Shown: one piece after another, positions 28,097 to 37,459 of the stretch
How the letters are laid out: each line of letters starts with the position of its first letter
How positions within the stretch are numbered: position 1 is the first letter of the stretch
NCBI RefSeq assembly: GCF_002272785.1
Contig: NZ_MLAS01000002.1
Coordinates: forward strand, 1 to 64,000
DNA from: Helicobacter sp. 13S00477-4
Lineage (GTDB): Bacteria > Campylobacterota > Campylobacteria > Campylobacterales > Helicobacteraceae
Direction: 5' to 3'
Length of the DNA: 64,000 nucleotides
The notes under the pieces: generated by a model
Seen by the model: the letters and a program-made list of their open reading frames with translations, nothing else
The model's database searches: none
What the model was told of the DNA's origin: nothing
Program-made: the position numbers and the translations under genes

Positions 28097-29077
28097 TCAA
28101 CACACAAGCATTTTTGAATAGTCCTTAAAAATCTCAATATCTAAACCATTATTAACAATAGCCCACAAAAGAATTCTAGCTTTTTTTGCACTCAAATAAC
28201 CTCCCATTATCACACCTGATTTAATAAGTCCAATTTCAGCCCCTTCATAACCATAAGTATTATAAACAGTAGGACCATCGGTTGTGCCAGTGCAAATAAC
28301 AACAGGTATTTTTTGAACAATACTACCAATAAGCCTATTTGTTTCTATATCCACATGTCCAGCTCCAAATCCTGAAATGACTAATCCATCCTGATAATCT
28401 TCAATCCATTCCAAAACTCTAGCATCTCCACTTAATGTCTGTTCCCATAAAAATATCTTTTTCTCACAAGTTGAGGGTTTTGGTAAAACCATTCTTTTTA
28501 TAGCAGGATAAAAATATTCCACCTTCCCCTCAGCTATAAATCCATAGTTCTTTCCACCAGAACAAAAAGCATCTACCGAAAGACTGTGAGATTTCCTCGC
28601 CCATCTTGCCATATGAATTTTATCGTTCATCACTATCATCACACCTCTATCCCTACTATTAGGACTTATAGCACAAAGGATTGAACAATACAGATTCCTC
28701 ATTCCCTCTGCTCCAATCTCTTCATGTCCTCTCATTGCACCCATTAAGATTAAAGGTTCGGGCTTATCCCAAAACAATTCACAAAAAAATGCACTCTCTT
28801 CTAATGTATCTGTTCCTTGTGTAAGGATGACTCCACTAGCACCATTTTCTACCTGTTTGACTGCCCATTGAATACTTTGTAACAATATTTCAAACTTCAA
28901 ATGTCCACTAGGCAAATTAAAAAGACTTTCTCCATAAAGTTGCACAACATTGTCTATCCCATTAAGCATCCCTACAAAATCTTTCGCATCAAGTTTTGGA
29001 GCAATGCCTCTAGATTTACTTTCAGAAATCATACCAATTGTCCCACCTAAAGAACCAATCGCAACTTTTGGCTTCAT
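28097..29077 (-). CDS. Asparaginase-family amidohydrolase, without signal peptide
   Basis: 326 residues. The first catalytic threonine lies in GSLGGTIGM (Thr13) and the second in ILTQGTDTLEES (Thr89-Asp90). The conserved NDKIHMARWARKSHSLSVDAF segment supplies the catalytic lysine. Near DGPTVYNTYGYEGAEIG the C-terminal subunit-interface region is recognisable. It hydrolyses asparagine, and perhaps glutamine, to the acid plus ammonia. No export signal is present, so the enzyme should be cytosolic, unlike the periplasmic type II asparaginase described for H. pylori. The HEEIGAEG stretch replaces the more usual proline-rich sequence after GAMR. An NSS transporter follows by 86 bases and may be cotranscribed. 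Confidence 0.9.
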   Translation of the reverse strand: MKPKVAIGSLGGTIGMISESKSRGIAPKLDAKDFVGMLNGIDNVVQLYGESLFNLPSGHLKFEILLQSIQWAVKQVENGASGVILTQGTDTLEESAFFCELFWDKPEPLILMGAMRGHEEIGAEGMRNLYCSILCAISPNSRDRGVMIVMNDKIHMARWARKSHSLSVDAFCSGGKNYGFIAEGKVEYFYPAIKRMVLPKPSTCEKKIFLWEQTLSGDARVLEWIEDYQDGLVISGFGAGHVDIETNRLIGSIVQKIPVVICTGTTDGPTVYNTYGYEGAEIGLIKSGVIMGGYLSAKKARILLWAIVNNGLDIEIFKDYSKMLVC

Positions 29078-29260
29078 TTCTTCTCCCTCAACATTCTTAT
29101 TTGAAAATTCAATCTTCTTGTAAAGTTTATAATTTTATCAATTTTTTTAAGCCTGATGAAAATTTGTAAAACGCCATATAAAATAGAGGTCATTTGCAGC
29201 TTAAAATCTAAGCAAATACATCTACTTTGATTTTAGGTTATACAATCAACCAAGAAGACA

Positions 29261-29647
29261 CTAATATCTTTTACTTTTTGCGAACATTGAAAACACAAAA
29301 ATTATCAAAGATACAATCAAACTCAAGAAATATAAAATAACCAAAGATGTTGGAAAGACTAAATGTATTTGCATATAGTTAACCAAAATTGCATACAGGC
29401 AGAAGGGGAAATAGAACAATACCCAGTAACCACTACAACCAGCATCACGCAAACGACGAACATTTAAAGAAAAAAATGGCACGATGGTGATGAGGAGATA
29501 GATGAATCCAACCCATTCTATAAGTCCAAATAAAATAACTAAATCTATTAATACAAACCAATTAAATTCACTCCTATTAGCACGACCTCTAAAATTAAAA
29601 TAATTTTTAAAAGCTTGAAAATAATATTCTAATTCTTTCAATTTCAT
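29261..29647 (-). CDS. DUF805 membrane protein
   Basis: 128 residues with FxGRAxRSEF near the N terminus (YFNFRGRANRSEFNWFVL), RRLRDAGCSGYW in the middle and about four transmembrane segments. This is the recognisable pattern of the YhaH/DUF805 inner-membrane family, whose biochemical role is not established. It stands alone between the asparaginase gene and a non-coding region. Start is the first ATG. Confidence 0.88.
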   Translation of the reverse strand: MKLKELEYYFQAFKNYFNFRGRANRSEFNWFVLIDLVILFGLIEWVGFIYLLITIVPFFSLNVRRLRDAGCSGYWVLFYFPFCLYAILVNYMQIHLVFPTSLVILYFLSLIVSLIIFVFSMFAKSKRY

Positions 29648-29826
29648 TTACCTCATTAAAAATATCATCAAACACTGCAATAAAATCTTTGTGATTGGTT
29701 GTTTATAAAAGCTCTAAAGCTTGTCCATAAATTTTATAATAAAGGGTTATATTTTTATTTTTTGAAACAATAACTATAAAAATAAAAACTATCTTGAACT
29801 TTTAAAATCTGAATTATAATCTAAAT

Positions 29827-29837
29827 GGGGGGGGGGG
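29827..29837. repeat. G11 homopolymer tract
   Basis: Eleven consecutive G in otherwise very AT-rich DNA. Tracts of this length are slippage-prone and mark phase-variable genes or promoters in Helicobacter and Campylobacter. Here no intact reading frame crosses it. Confidence 0.95.
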
Positions 29838-30022
29838 TAGTCAAGAAAATTTTAATGAATCGTTAATAAACAAATAAGTAAAAAATAAAAATACCTCATA
29901 AAATTAAGATTAATTCCCATAAATAGGAGAAAAAATAATTAAATATCTAAGTTACAAAATTACACAAATAGATATTTTTGAGTTTTATGGACAAAAAAAT
30001 TAGAATCTGAAACTTAAAACTT

Positions 30023-30046
30023 AAAATCTTATCAATATAAGATTTT
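30023..30046 (-). terminator. Hairpin directly after the decayed gene
   Basis: AAAATCTTAT pairs with ATAAGATTTT across a 4-base loop. On the minus strand it follows the TGA of the remnant at once and is succeeded by TTTTAAGTTTTAAG, fitting a weak terminator. Confidence 0.5.
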
Positions 30047-30390
30047 CATACTATGTTATTAATATAATCTCTAAAATAATAAAAATTACTTTGGATAGTG
30101 TTTTGATATTCTTGAGATAATCTTAATTCTTTACTGAAGATTAAAGGACAATTTTTAAAATAATTTTCAGTATTTTTTATATTTCCGCCCTTAGAATTAA
30201 TAATTTGATAAATATTTCCTTTTGATTTGAGTTCTTGAGAATTTTTACAACTAAGCTTTTGAGCTAGTTTTTCTTTTTAATAACTGGATTAAAATGATAT
30301 CTCAGTTTTTTAAAAATCCTGACATACCTAAACATCCTTAAAGCCAAATCAGAACCACTTTTATAGACTGCAATATGATTAAGCAATATT
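30046..30390 (-). pseudogene. Frameshifted remnant of an unknown gene (C-terminal part)
   Basis: On the minus strand one frame reads NHIAVYKSGSDLALRMFRY and RIFKKLRYHFNPVIKK. After an A-rich run near 30270 the neighbouring frame continues as KEKLAQKLSCKNSQ, FKNCPLIFSKELRLSQEY and NFYYFRDYINNIV before TGA at 30046-30048. The join at AAAAAGAAAAA needs a one-base shift. Composition and continuity suggest one decayed protein of at least 110 residues, with the 5' part missing. A glycosyltransferase or other surface-polysaccharide enzyme would fit the nearby G tract, but I do not recognise the family. Confidence 0.55.
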
Positions 30391-30486
30391 TAAGAATAAA
30401 ATGCCTGAATGAGGAAATTTGAAGCTAAAAATGTGTATCAATATGTAGTGAAATGTAATGAAAGAGTATGAATAAGTAAGAAAAAA

Positions 30487-30563
30487 TGGTGTCCTCGACG
30501 GGATTCGAACCCATGACCTTATGATTAGGAATCATACGCTCTATCCTGCTGAGCTACGGGGAC
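30487..30563 (-). tRNA. tRNA-Arg (anticodon CCU)
   Basis: A 77-base cloverleaf read on the minus strand: acceptor GTCCCCG, D arm GCTC/GAGC, anticodon stem TATGA/TCATA with loop TTCCTAA, T arm with TTCGAAT, and an encoded CCA end after discriminator A. Anticodon CCT reads AGG. Position 5 (C) faces A68 in the acceptor stem, a mismatch in an otherwise paired helix. It lies about ten bases after the HU terminator. Confidence 0.95.
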
Positions 30564-30571
30564 GATTGCAT

Positions 30572-30612
30572 AAAAAAACCGCATTCAAGCTTTTATAAGC
30601 TTAAAATGCGGT
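30572..30612 (-). terminator. Rho-independent terminator of hup
   Basis: The stem ACCGCATT/AATGCGGT with inner AAGCTT pairing (30578-30612) is followed on the minus strand by seven T, just after the HU stop codon. It is the strongest terminator in the window. Confidence 0.9.
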
Positions 30613-30617
30613 AAAAA

Positions 30618-30905
30618 TTATTTTTTTGCTTTGGCAACGAGATCTTTAAGACCTTTACCTGGTTTGAATTTTGGAACCATTTTATCAGTTGTTTTATAAG
30701 TTTTATTACTTCCAGGAACTTTGCCTGTTTTGCCTTTTTGAAGAACTGTTTCAAATTTTCCAAAACCTACAAGCTCTACACTTTGTTTTTTTGAAAGAGC
30801 TTTTTCTACAGCTGCTACGAAAGCATTTACTGCATTTTCAGCCTCTTTTTTTGTAGAGAACTCGCCTGCTTCTTTTACGAAGTCTACAAATTCTGCTTTA
30901 TTCAT
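30618..30905 (-). CDS. hup: DNA-binding protein HU
   Basis: 95 residues. The start is ATG 30905, with GGAGG six bases before it; an upstream in-frame start would add 15 residues not seen in the family. HU motifs: MNKAEFVDFV at the N terminus, VELVGFGKFE, and the C-terminal GKVPGSNKTYKTTDKMVPKFKPG arm region. It binds and bends DNA nonspecifically as a nucleoid-associated dimer. It is followed by a strong terminator and a tRNA gene, and is divergent from gapA. Confidence 0.96.
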   Translation of the reverse strand: MNKAEFVDFVKEAGEFSTKKEAENAVNAFVAAVEKALSKKQSVELVGFGKFETVLQKGKTGKVPGSNKTYKTTDKMVPKFKPGKGLKDLVAKAKK

Positions 30906-31048
30906 AATAAACCTCCAGTTTAAAATAGGAATTTTTTTGTTTTTATTCAAAACATACTTATTCTACATATATTTTGTTTTAAAATCAAGTATTTTAGGGA
31001 ATTTTATAAAACTTATTGAGAATTTTGCGACTTTTTAAGACATTTTAA

Positions 31049-31054
31049 TATAAA
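31049..31054 (+). promoter_or_regulatory. Candidate -10 box of the gapA operon
   Basis: TATAAA in the context TAATATAAAATACC, 38 bases before the gapA start codon. Confidence 0.4.
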
Positions 31055-31091
31055 ATACCATTCAAAAACACTCTATCAATAAGGACATTAA

Positions 31092-32084
31092 ATGCCTATA
31101 AAAGTTGCTATCAATGGAACTGGAAGGATTGGTCTTTGTGCAAGCAGGATTATTGGACTGAGAGAAGACATTGAGCTAGTAGCTATCAATACAACTGCTG
31201 ATATTGATACCCTCTTACACCTCATCCGTTATGATTCTGTCCATAGGCACTACAATGCTCAAAAAATTGATGAGGATACATTGCAAATTGGTAAAAGTAA
31301 AAATGTAAAAATATTATCTGATAGAGACCCTGCCAATTTGAATTTTTCTAAATATGATGCTATTGGAGTGATTGAATGCACAGGTAAATTCAACTCTTTA
31401 GAAAAATCTTCTATTCATATAAAAAATAATATCAAAAAAGTCATAATTTCTGCACCTGCAGACAATACTCCGACTTTTGTCTACGGCGTAAACCACACTT
31501 CATATAAAGGAGAAAGTGTCATATCAAATTCTTCTTGCACTACTAATTGTCTTGCTACTATTGCAAAAGTCTTGCATGAAAATTTTGGTATAGAAAATGG
31601 CTTGATGAGTACAATCCATAGTTATACCAATGATCAAAATATCCTAGATGTCAAACACAAAGATATTCGACGTGCTAGAGCTGCTGCACTCAATATGATA
31701 CCAACAACAACAGGTGCTGCTAAATCAATCGGCCTGATCATACCAGAACTTGAAGGTAAACTCAATGGATTTTCCATCCGTGTACCTACCGCTGATGTAA
31801 GTTTGGTAGACTTGAGCGTGAATCTATCTAAAAAAACAAATAAAGATTCTATCAATGAAATATTCAATTATGCTGCTCAACATTCAATGAAAGACCTCAT
31901 CAAAATAGATGAAGATAAATGTGTCTCTAGCGACTTTATCGGATCACCTTATAGTGCGATTTTTATACCAGACAAAACGATTGTTGTCAAAGAAAAAAGT
32001 GCAAAAATACTCGCTTGGTATGACAATGAAATGGGTTATAGTCATAGACTTGTAGATATGAGCATATGGGCTTTGACTCACTAA
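31092..32084 (+). CDS. gapA: Glyceraldehyde-3-phosphate dehydrogenase
   Basis: 330 residues. NAD-binding start [17 protein letters not shown], catalytic cysteine in [11 protein letters not shown] (about residue 150), a conserved [30 protein letters not shown] and the C-terminal [14 protein letters not shown]. It interconverts glyceraldehyde-3-phosphate and 1,3-bisphosphoglycerate in the cytosol. It heads a plus-strand series gapA-pgi-pgk-corA-terC, with pgi starting seven bases after its stop. The same gapA/pgk/corA/terC order occurs in H. pylori as I recall, but with pgi elsewhere. Confidence 0.97.
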   Translation: MPIKVAINGTGRIGLCASRIIGLREDIELVAINTTADIDTLLHLIRYDSVHRHYNAQKIDEDTLQIGKSKNVKILSDRDPANLNFSKYDAIGVIECTGKFNSLEKSSIHIKNNIKKVIISAPADNTPTFVYGVNHTSYKGESVISNSSCTTNCLATIAKVLHENFGIENGLMSTIHSYTNDQNILDVKHKDIRRARAAALNMIPTTTGAAKSIGLIIPELEGKLNGFSIRVPTADVSLVDLSVNLSKKTNKDSINEIFNYAAQHSMKDLIKIDEDKCVSSDFIGSPYSAIFIPDKTIVVKEKSAKILAWYDNEMGYSHRLVDMSIWALTH

Positions 32085-32090
32085 ATTAAA

Positions 32091-33359
32091 ATGTTAACTT
32101 TCAACCAATATTTTGATAAAAATCCTGAACTTAAGCATCTATCTCACCCAACCAAAAAAGCTCTGGATAATGTTTTTGATATTATTTGTATGGAAAGACA
32201 AGAAAAAAAAAGTGCTTATTTTGAACTCCCTTTTGAAAAAAAAGCACTCCAAGATTCTATAAACTATATCCAACAAAATCAATCCTTTTTAAAAAATATC
32301 AAAAATATCGTTATTATTGGGATAGGTGGCAGTTCTTTAGGGGTTAAGGCAATTGAGGGTATTTTATCGCACTTGCCCTGTCGGAAAGATATTTTGTTGA
32401 CATTTTTGGAACATACCGATCCAATTGAAATTGAAAAATCTCTCATTGAAATTGAAATGAACAACTCATTATTCCTTATTATTTCAAAATCTGGCACAAC
32501 AATTGAAACTTCATCTTTGATGAAATATGTTATTGAACGTTATAGTCTCTTGGAAAACTTAAATAAAACCCATCTTGTATTTATCACTGATGAAAACTCT
32601 CCACTTCATTTTTTGGCTAAAGATGAAAATATTAATGTTTTAACTATAGACAAAAATATTGGTGGAAGATTTTCAGTTTTAAGTACTGTAGGCATATTCC
32701 CACTAATGCTCTTAGGATATGATGTAAAAGCACTCTTAAAAGGAGCTGGGGATTTTGAAAAAAGATTTTTTGAACGCAAAGAAGAACATTTGCTTAAAAA
32801 AGCTATTTTTTTAGCCAAAAATCGCGACCGATTCCCTATCAATATACTTTTTTCTTATTCAAGTGCTTTTAGGGATTTTAATTCTTGGTATGTTCAATTA
32901 TGGGGAGAATCATTAGGTAAACTTGATATTTATGGTAAAAAAGTTGGGCTAACCCCTATAAGTCTTATAGGTAGCATTGATCAACACTCTTTTTTACAGC
33001 TCATCACACAAGGATTAATGGATAAAACTATCACTTTTATTAGCCTTAATCGCAATAAATATACCGAACCTATCATCCCTAATATCAAACTCAAATACCT
33101 AGAATCTACAGATTTTGTAAACAAAACCTCATTTGCAAAATTACTCAATCTACAACAAATAGCTACAATGGAGACTATACAAAATGAAGGTATCCCTACC
33201 GATCAAATTGAAATTGACGAATTATGTGAAGAAAGCATAGGGAAACTCATTATCTATTTTGAGTTACTCACCTCTTGTGTAGGAGGGATTTTCAACATCA
33301 ATTCTTATGATCAACCTGGTGTAGAATTTGGAAAAATTCGCCTCCGTGAAATGTTTTAA
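32091..33359 (+). CDS. pgi: Glucose-6-phosphate isomerase, short form
   Basis: 422 residues, noticeably shorter than the 545-550 residues of the H. pylori and E. coli enzymes but like the short Campylobacter-type form. GIGGSSLGVKAIEG near residue 76, the sugar-phosphate signature ISKSGTTIETSS near 127, GGRFSVLSTVG, a late QHSFLQL and the C-terminal NSYDQPGVEFGKI are all present. It interconverts glucose-6-phosphate and fructose-6-phosphate. It starts six bases after gapA without a strong ribosome binding site, suggesting coupling. Confidence 0.95.
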   Translation: MLTFNQYFDKNPELKHLSHPTKKALDNVFDIICMERQEKKSAYFELPFEKKALQDSINYIQQNQSFLKNIKNIVIIGIGGSSLGVKAIEGILSHLPCRKDILLTFLEHTDPIEIEKSLIEIEMNNSLFLIISKSGTTIETSSLMKYVIERYSLLENLNKTHLVFITDENSPLHFLAKDENINVLTIDKNIGGRFSVLSTVGIFPLMLLGYDVKALLKGAGDFEKRFFERKEEHLLKKAIFLAKNRDRFPINILFSYSSAFRDFNSWYVQLWGESLGKLDIYGKKVGLTPISLIGSIDQHSFLQLITQGLMDKTITFISLNRNKYTEPIIPNIKLKYLESTDFVNKTSFAKLLNLQQIATMETIQNEGIPTDQIEIDELCEESIGKLIIYFELLTSCVGGIFNINSYDQPGVEFGKIRLREMF

Positions 33360-33443
33360 AAACTTATCAAAAGTTTAAATTTGTTAAAATCTCAAATAAA
33401 TTTCAATCACTTAATTTAATTGCTAATTTTTTAAGGAGACAAA

Positions 33444-34655
33444 ATGCTACAAGTAGCTGGTATTACATTGATGCAACAAACAAAAAGCATCCGTGATATT
33501 GATATCAATGATAAAAAAATACTCATTAGAGTAGATTTTAATGTCCCTATGGACAAAGATTTCAATATTTCTGATGACACACGTATCAGAGAGGCTTTAC
33601 CAACTATCAATCATTGCATTGATAACAATATCAAATCAATTGTCTTAGTCAGTCACTTAGGACGTCCAAAAGATAAGAATCCTGAATTTTCTCTGATTTA
33701 TGTATTAAAGAGACTTGAACGACTATTAGGAAAAAATGTCGCTTTTGCTGACAGTATTGAATCTGCCCAAGTCCTTCAAAACACATTGCCAAAAGGCAGT
33801 GTTATTTTGCTAGAAAATATCCGCTTTTACGAGGGAGAAGAGAAGAACTCTAAAGATTTGAGTCAAAAACTTGCTAGTTTATGTGATGTTTATGTCAATG
33901 ATGCTTTTGGAACTAGCCATCGTGCCCATGCAAGCACATATGGCATAGCAGAATTTGCTAAAGAAAAGGTTGCAGGGATTTTACTCAAAAAAGAAATTGA
34001 TTCTTTTGCCAAAGCTTTGGCAAATCCACTCAAACCTGTATTACTCATCGTAGGTGGAAGCAAAGTAAGCTCAAAGCTTGAATTATTATCTAATATCTTA
34101 GATGTGGTTGATAAAATCATCATTGGTGGTGCAATGAGCAATACATTCCTCAAAGCAATGGGTTATAATATGCAAAAATCTTTCACAGAAGACGCTCTGA
34201 TAAAAGATGCTATCAAGATACTAGAACTAGCAAAAACAAAAAATGTCAAAATCTATCTACCTGTAGATGTTGTAAATACAGATAATATTGAAGAACATAA
34301 AAATATCAAAATCACCCCTTCTCAAGATATACCTGAAAGCTATATGGCAGTAGACATAGGACCAGCAAGCACAAAATTATTCACTGAAGTTATCCATTCA
34401 GCCCAGACAATTATCTGGAATGGACCTTTAGGCATTTATGAGATTTCTCAATTTTCACGTGGTACATTTCATATTGCACATTCTATTTCTGACACCTATG
34501 CTTTTTCTCTGATTGGTGGTGGTGATACTGCTGATGCTATTGATAAGGCTGGTGAAAGAGATAATATGAGCTTTATTTCTACAGGTGGTGGGGCTTCATT
34601 AGAATTACTTGAAGGTAAAATCCTCCCAGCATTTGAAGTCTTGGACAAAAAATAA
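33444..34655 (+). CDS. pgk: Phosphoglycerate kinase
   Basis: 403 residues. ILIRVDFNVPMD, the substrate-binding SHLGRPK, NDAFGTSHRAHAS, GGSKVSSKLELL and the C-terminal GGGDTADAI plus STGGGASLELLEGK define the enzyme. It makes ATP and 3-phosphoglycerate from 1,3-bisphosphoglycerate. An N-terminal extension of about ten residues before QQTKSIRDID is retained as the start because TTAAGGAGACAAA precedes the first ATG. It is the third gene of the glycolytic series. Confidence 0.97.
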   Translation: MLQVAGITLMQQTKSIRDIDINDKKILIRVDFNVPMDKDFNISDDTRIREALPTINHCIDNNIKSIVLVSHLGRPKDKNPEFSLIYVLKRLERLLGKNVAFADSIESAQVLQNTLPKGSVILLENIRFYEGEEKNSKDLSQKLASLCDVYVNDAFGTSHRAHASTYGIAEFAKEKVAGILLKKEIDSFAKALANPLKPVLLIVGGSKVSSKLELLSNILDVVDKIIIGGAMSNTFLKAMGYNMQKSFTEDALIKDAIKILELAKTKNVKIYLPVDVVNTDNIEEHKNIKITPSQDIPESYMAVDIGPASTKLFTEVIHSAQTIIWNGPLGIYEISQFSRGTFHIAHSISDTYAFSLIGGGDTADAIDKAGERDNMSFISTGGGASLELLEGKILPAFEVLDKK

Positions 34656-34717
34656 GATTATGAGGATAATTTTGGTTTTATAAACTTGTTGGAAATTTTC
34701 TTAATAAAGGTATTGAT

Positions 34718-35680
34718 ATGATGAATGTATTTATGAAAAAAAAATCGCTTGTAGCTAGGGAAAGTTTCCAAAATACTCAACATATTCACTTTGAAGAAGG
34801 AATCATCCTTTGGATTGATCTCTTACATCCTACGATTGAAGAAGTTTCTTATATTGCCAAAACATATATGCTTGATATTCCAACCAAAGAAGAAAGAGAA
34901 GAGATTGAACAAAGTGCAAGGTATTGGGAAGATAGCACCAGTATAACCATCAATACCTATTTTTTGATACGCAGTTCAGAATTTGAACTCCACAATAAGA
35001 CCGTTACATTTATCCTATATAAAGGCATCCTATTCACTATCCGATACAATGAATTTAAAGTATTTGATGAAATTCAAGAAAGAGTTTTAGCCAGTCCAAA
35101 AAACTTTGAAGATGGATTTGATCTTTTGAGTAAAATCTTTGAAGTTCGTATTGAAAAAGATGCTGATATGTTAGAAGGTGCTGGTAGAGAGACAAGTGAA
35201 TTAAGAAAAAATGTGGTTTTCAATGACAAAAATATTAATCATGATATTATCCTCACCAAGCTCTCAATCCTACAAGAAATCAATATGAATCTACGTGACT
35301 CCTTATTTGACAAACGTCGTGCCATTACTGCATTGCTAAAAAGCGATAAAGTCGATATGGATGTCAAAAAAAATCTTACCATCGTCCTCAAAGATATCAA
35401 TTCACTCGTAGAATTTACAACCGTAAATATGAACGTCTTAGATAATATTCAAAATCTATTCACCAGCCAAATCAATGTCGAGCAAAACAAAATAATCAAG
35501 GTTTTCACAGTTGCTACGATGGCAATGATGCCTCCTACTCTCATTGGCACAATTTATGGGATGAATTTTGAACATATGCCTGAGCTGCATTGGGAATTTG
35601 GATATCCTATTGCCATTATTGTGATGATAATTTCTACAATACTCCCTGTGATTTATTTTAAAAAGAAGGGTTGGTTGTGA
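34718..35680 (+). CDS. corA: CorA-family magnesium transporter
   Basis: 320 residues. An N-terminal cytosolic domain is followed by a long helix and two C-terminal membrane segments; the first ends in the GMN signature ([18 protein letters not shown]), the loop that selects Mg2+. It is an inner-membrane pentameric channel for Mg2+ (also Ni2+ or Co2+). AAAGG lies seven bases before the first ATG. The stop overlaps the start of terC. Its position after pgk matches the H. pylori arrangement. Confidence 0.95.
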   Translation: MMNVFMKKKSLVARESFQNTQHIHFEEGIILWIDLLHPTIEEVSYIAKTYMLDIPTKEEREEIEQSARYWEDSTSITINTYFLIRSSEFELHNKTVTFILYKGILFTIRYNEFKVFDEIQERVLASPKNFEDGFDLLSKIFEVRIEKDADMLEGAGRETSELRKNVVFNDKNINHDIILTKLSILQEINMNLRDSLFDKRRAITALLKSDKVDMDVKKNLTIVLKDINSLVEFTTVNMNVLDNIQNLFTSQINVEQNKIIKVFTVATMAMMPPTLIGTIYGMNFEHMPELHWEFGYPIAIIVMIISTILPVIYFKKKGWL

Positions 35681-36393
35681 CCACTTGGCTTATAGATCCA
35701 AATGCTTGGGCTGCTTTAGCGACACTAACCCTTCTTGAAATCATACTTGGTATTGATAATATTATTTTTATTGCTATCATTGTAGGAAAGCTTCCAGAAC
35801 ATCAGAGGAATAAAGCTAGGATTTTAGGATTGATGTTAGCGATGATCACTCGCATAGCATTACTAGCATCTCTTTTTTGGATAATGAAACTTACTGATCC
35901 AATTTTTGAGCTTCTTGGTAATCAAATTTCAGGCAAAGATATTATCCTCATTCTTGGTGGTTTGTTTTTGATATATAAAAGCACAAAAGAAATCCATACT
36001 CAACTTACCCCTAACCAACAAGAAAAAAATAAATACATCAAATCACCAAATTTTTTCATTGCACTTCTTCAGATAGCTATCTTAGATATTATATTCTCGC
36101 TTGATTCAGTTGTTACTGCAGTGGGGATGGCTGAACATTTATCTGTGATGGTTATTGCCATTATATTAGCTGTGATCATAATGATGATCGCTTCAAAAAG
36201 CATTTCAGATTTTGTAGAATCTTATCCAACGATAAAAACACTTGCATTAGCTTTTTTACTCATCATAGGTATTGCTCTTTTAGCCGATGGTTTTGACTTC
36301 CATATCCCTAAAGGCTATATATATTTTGCAATGGCTTTCTCACTCATAGTTGAATGCATCAATATTTACACAAGAAAAAATTCAAAAAAATAA
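35677..36393 (+). CDS. TerC-family integral membrane protein
   Basis: About 238 residues with seven or eight membrane segments. It has the family sequence [16 protein letters not shown] near the N terminus, and a second copy of the motif, [18 protein letters not shown], in the second half. The GTG at 35677 is preferred over the TTG two codons upstream because AAGGG lies seven bases before it and it overlaps the corA stop as GTGA. TerC proteins are linked to metal (Mn2+) export or tellurite resistance. Its coupling with corA suggests a role in divalent metal balance. Confidence 0.88.
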   Translation: MTTWLIDPNAWAALATLTLLEIILGIDNIIFIAIIVGKLPEHQRNKARILGLMLAMITRIALLASLFWIMKLTDPIFELLGNQISGKDIILILGGLFLIYKSTKEIHTQLTPNQQEKNKYIKSPNFFIALLQIAILDIIFSLDSVVTAVGMAEHLSVMVIAIILAVIIMMIASKSISDFVESYPTIKTLALAFLLIIGIALLADGFDFHIPKGYIYFAMAFSLIVECINIYTRKNSKK

Positions 36394-36447
36394 AACCTTC
36401 ATTGATGATAGTTTTATGAATTAATTTATTCTTAAAACTACATCTTC

Positions 36448-36453
36448 TATAAT
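36448..36453 (+). promoter_or_regulatory. -10 box of the outer membrane protein gene
   Basis: TATAAT in the context TTCTATAATCAT, 42 bases before the start codon, with AAGGAA as the ribosome binding site. Confidence 0.55.
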
Positions 36454-36494
36454 CATAAATTATTTTATAAAAATATCTTCAAGGAAATAAGTTT

Positions 36495-37406
36495 ATGAAA
36501 AAAATATTTTATTGTGTAATTTTGATTTCTTCAATCCTTTCAGTTAATGCACAAGAAAAACCACCAGCTTCACCCCCAGCACCTACAAAAGTTTCTGATG
36601 ATGAGCCTAAGGAAAATAATATTACCGGAGGTTTATTCATAGGATTTAGCTACGGAGGAGATCTGATATATGATGATGTTAAGCTTCCAAATAATTTATA
36701 CACCTACAATGTCAAAGACAAAAAACCAAATTATTTAGACTCCTTTAACCCTGATGGTATTGGATTTGAAGCAAGATTAGGATTGATAAAAACCTTCAAA
36801 AATATAGGTCTTCGTGCGTATGCTTATTATGGAAAAAGTTGGCTTAGTTATGAGAGTTTAGGATTCAACGAAAGAATATCTAGCTTGATTGTTGGGACTG
36901 ATGACTTTATTCAAACAGGGTATCTTGATGTGCAGTATTATGGTGGGATAATCGATCTGATGCTTGGTGCTTTTCAAAGCAAGGGTTTTAGTGCATATTT
37001 CACACTCGGTGGGGGTTATCAATATACAAACTACACCTCAGCTGGAACATTTTCTGTTGGGGATAAAAACAATGATGCTACAAGCATATTCAGTGGAAAA
37101 ACAGTTACAGATATCTATAGCGGTAGGAATAAAGCAAGTGTAGTAGAATATGCAAGTCCTGTTGTGAGTCTAGGACTTGGAGCTATTTCTGGCAAACACC
37201 ATATGCTTGAAGCTAATATGCGCTACATCATCAACACACCAACAATTGATGCTTACACTACGGTTGCCTATGAAGGAACTGCTTACAAAGGGATAGATCT
37301 TACCACTACTCATACAAAAAGATATAATGATGATGAACACATTATGATTCAAAACAACATCATGATACATCTTAATTTTATGTTAAGTTATTCGTATATA
37401 TTCTAA
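36495..37406 (+). CDS. Outer membrane beta-barrel protein, Helicobacter type
   Basis: 303 residues. Signal peptide MKKIFYCVILISSILSVNAQ, a proline-rich linker (PPASPPAPTK) and then alternating strands that start with GGLFIGFSYGG and end in LNFMLSYSYIF, with a terminal phenylalanine typical of barrel insertion. It resembles the small Helicobacter outer membrane proteins; H. pylori has one beside purB (HP1113) as I recall. The ligand or function is unknown. It converges on purB. Confidence 0.82.
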   Translation: MKKIFYCVILISSILSVNAQEKPPASPPAPTKVSDDEPKENNITGGLFIGFSYGGDLIYDDVKLPNNLYTYNVKDKKPNYLDSFNPDGIGFEARLGLIKTFKNIGLRAYAYYGKSWLSYESLGFNERISSLIVGTDDFIQTGYLDVQYYGGIIDLMLGAFQSKGFSAYFTLGGGYQYTNYTSAGTFSVGDKNNDATSIFSGKTVTDIYSGRNKASVVEYASPVVSLGLGAISGKHHMLEANMRYIINTPTIDAYTTVAYEGTAYKGIDLTTTHTKRYNDDEHIMIQNNIMIHLNFMLSYSYIF

Positions 37407-37412
37407 ATATTC

Positions 37413-37459
37413 AAAAAAATATTATTCTAAGATATTCCAAAAACCCTTTGGAATATCTT
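37413..37459 (-). terminator. purB terminator overlapping its stop codon
   Basis: AAGATATTCCAAA (37429-37441) pairs perfectly with 37447-37459 across a 5-base loop, and on the minus strand a run of seven T follows at 37413-37419. The stop codon TAG (37427-37429) and the last codons of purB lie in the stem. Confidence 0.8.

Larger units (their letters stand above)
29648..30486. other. Non-coding or decayed 0.84-kb region with a G11 tract
   Basis: No intact gene is present. It holds a run of eleven G at 29827-29837, a hairpin at 30023-30046 and, at about 30046-30390 on the minus strand, a frameshifted gene remnant, which are listed separately. A short open stretch on the minus strand ending near 29710 (tail ITLYYKIYGQALELL) may be another protein fragment but cannot be connected with the rest. 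Confidence 0.65.

Noticed and set aside
37429-37459. The inverted repeat as an attachment site
   Set aside because: It has a loop, a T run and the position of a terminator, and no integrase or direct repeats are nearby.
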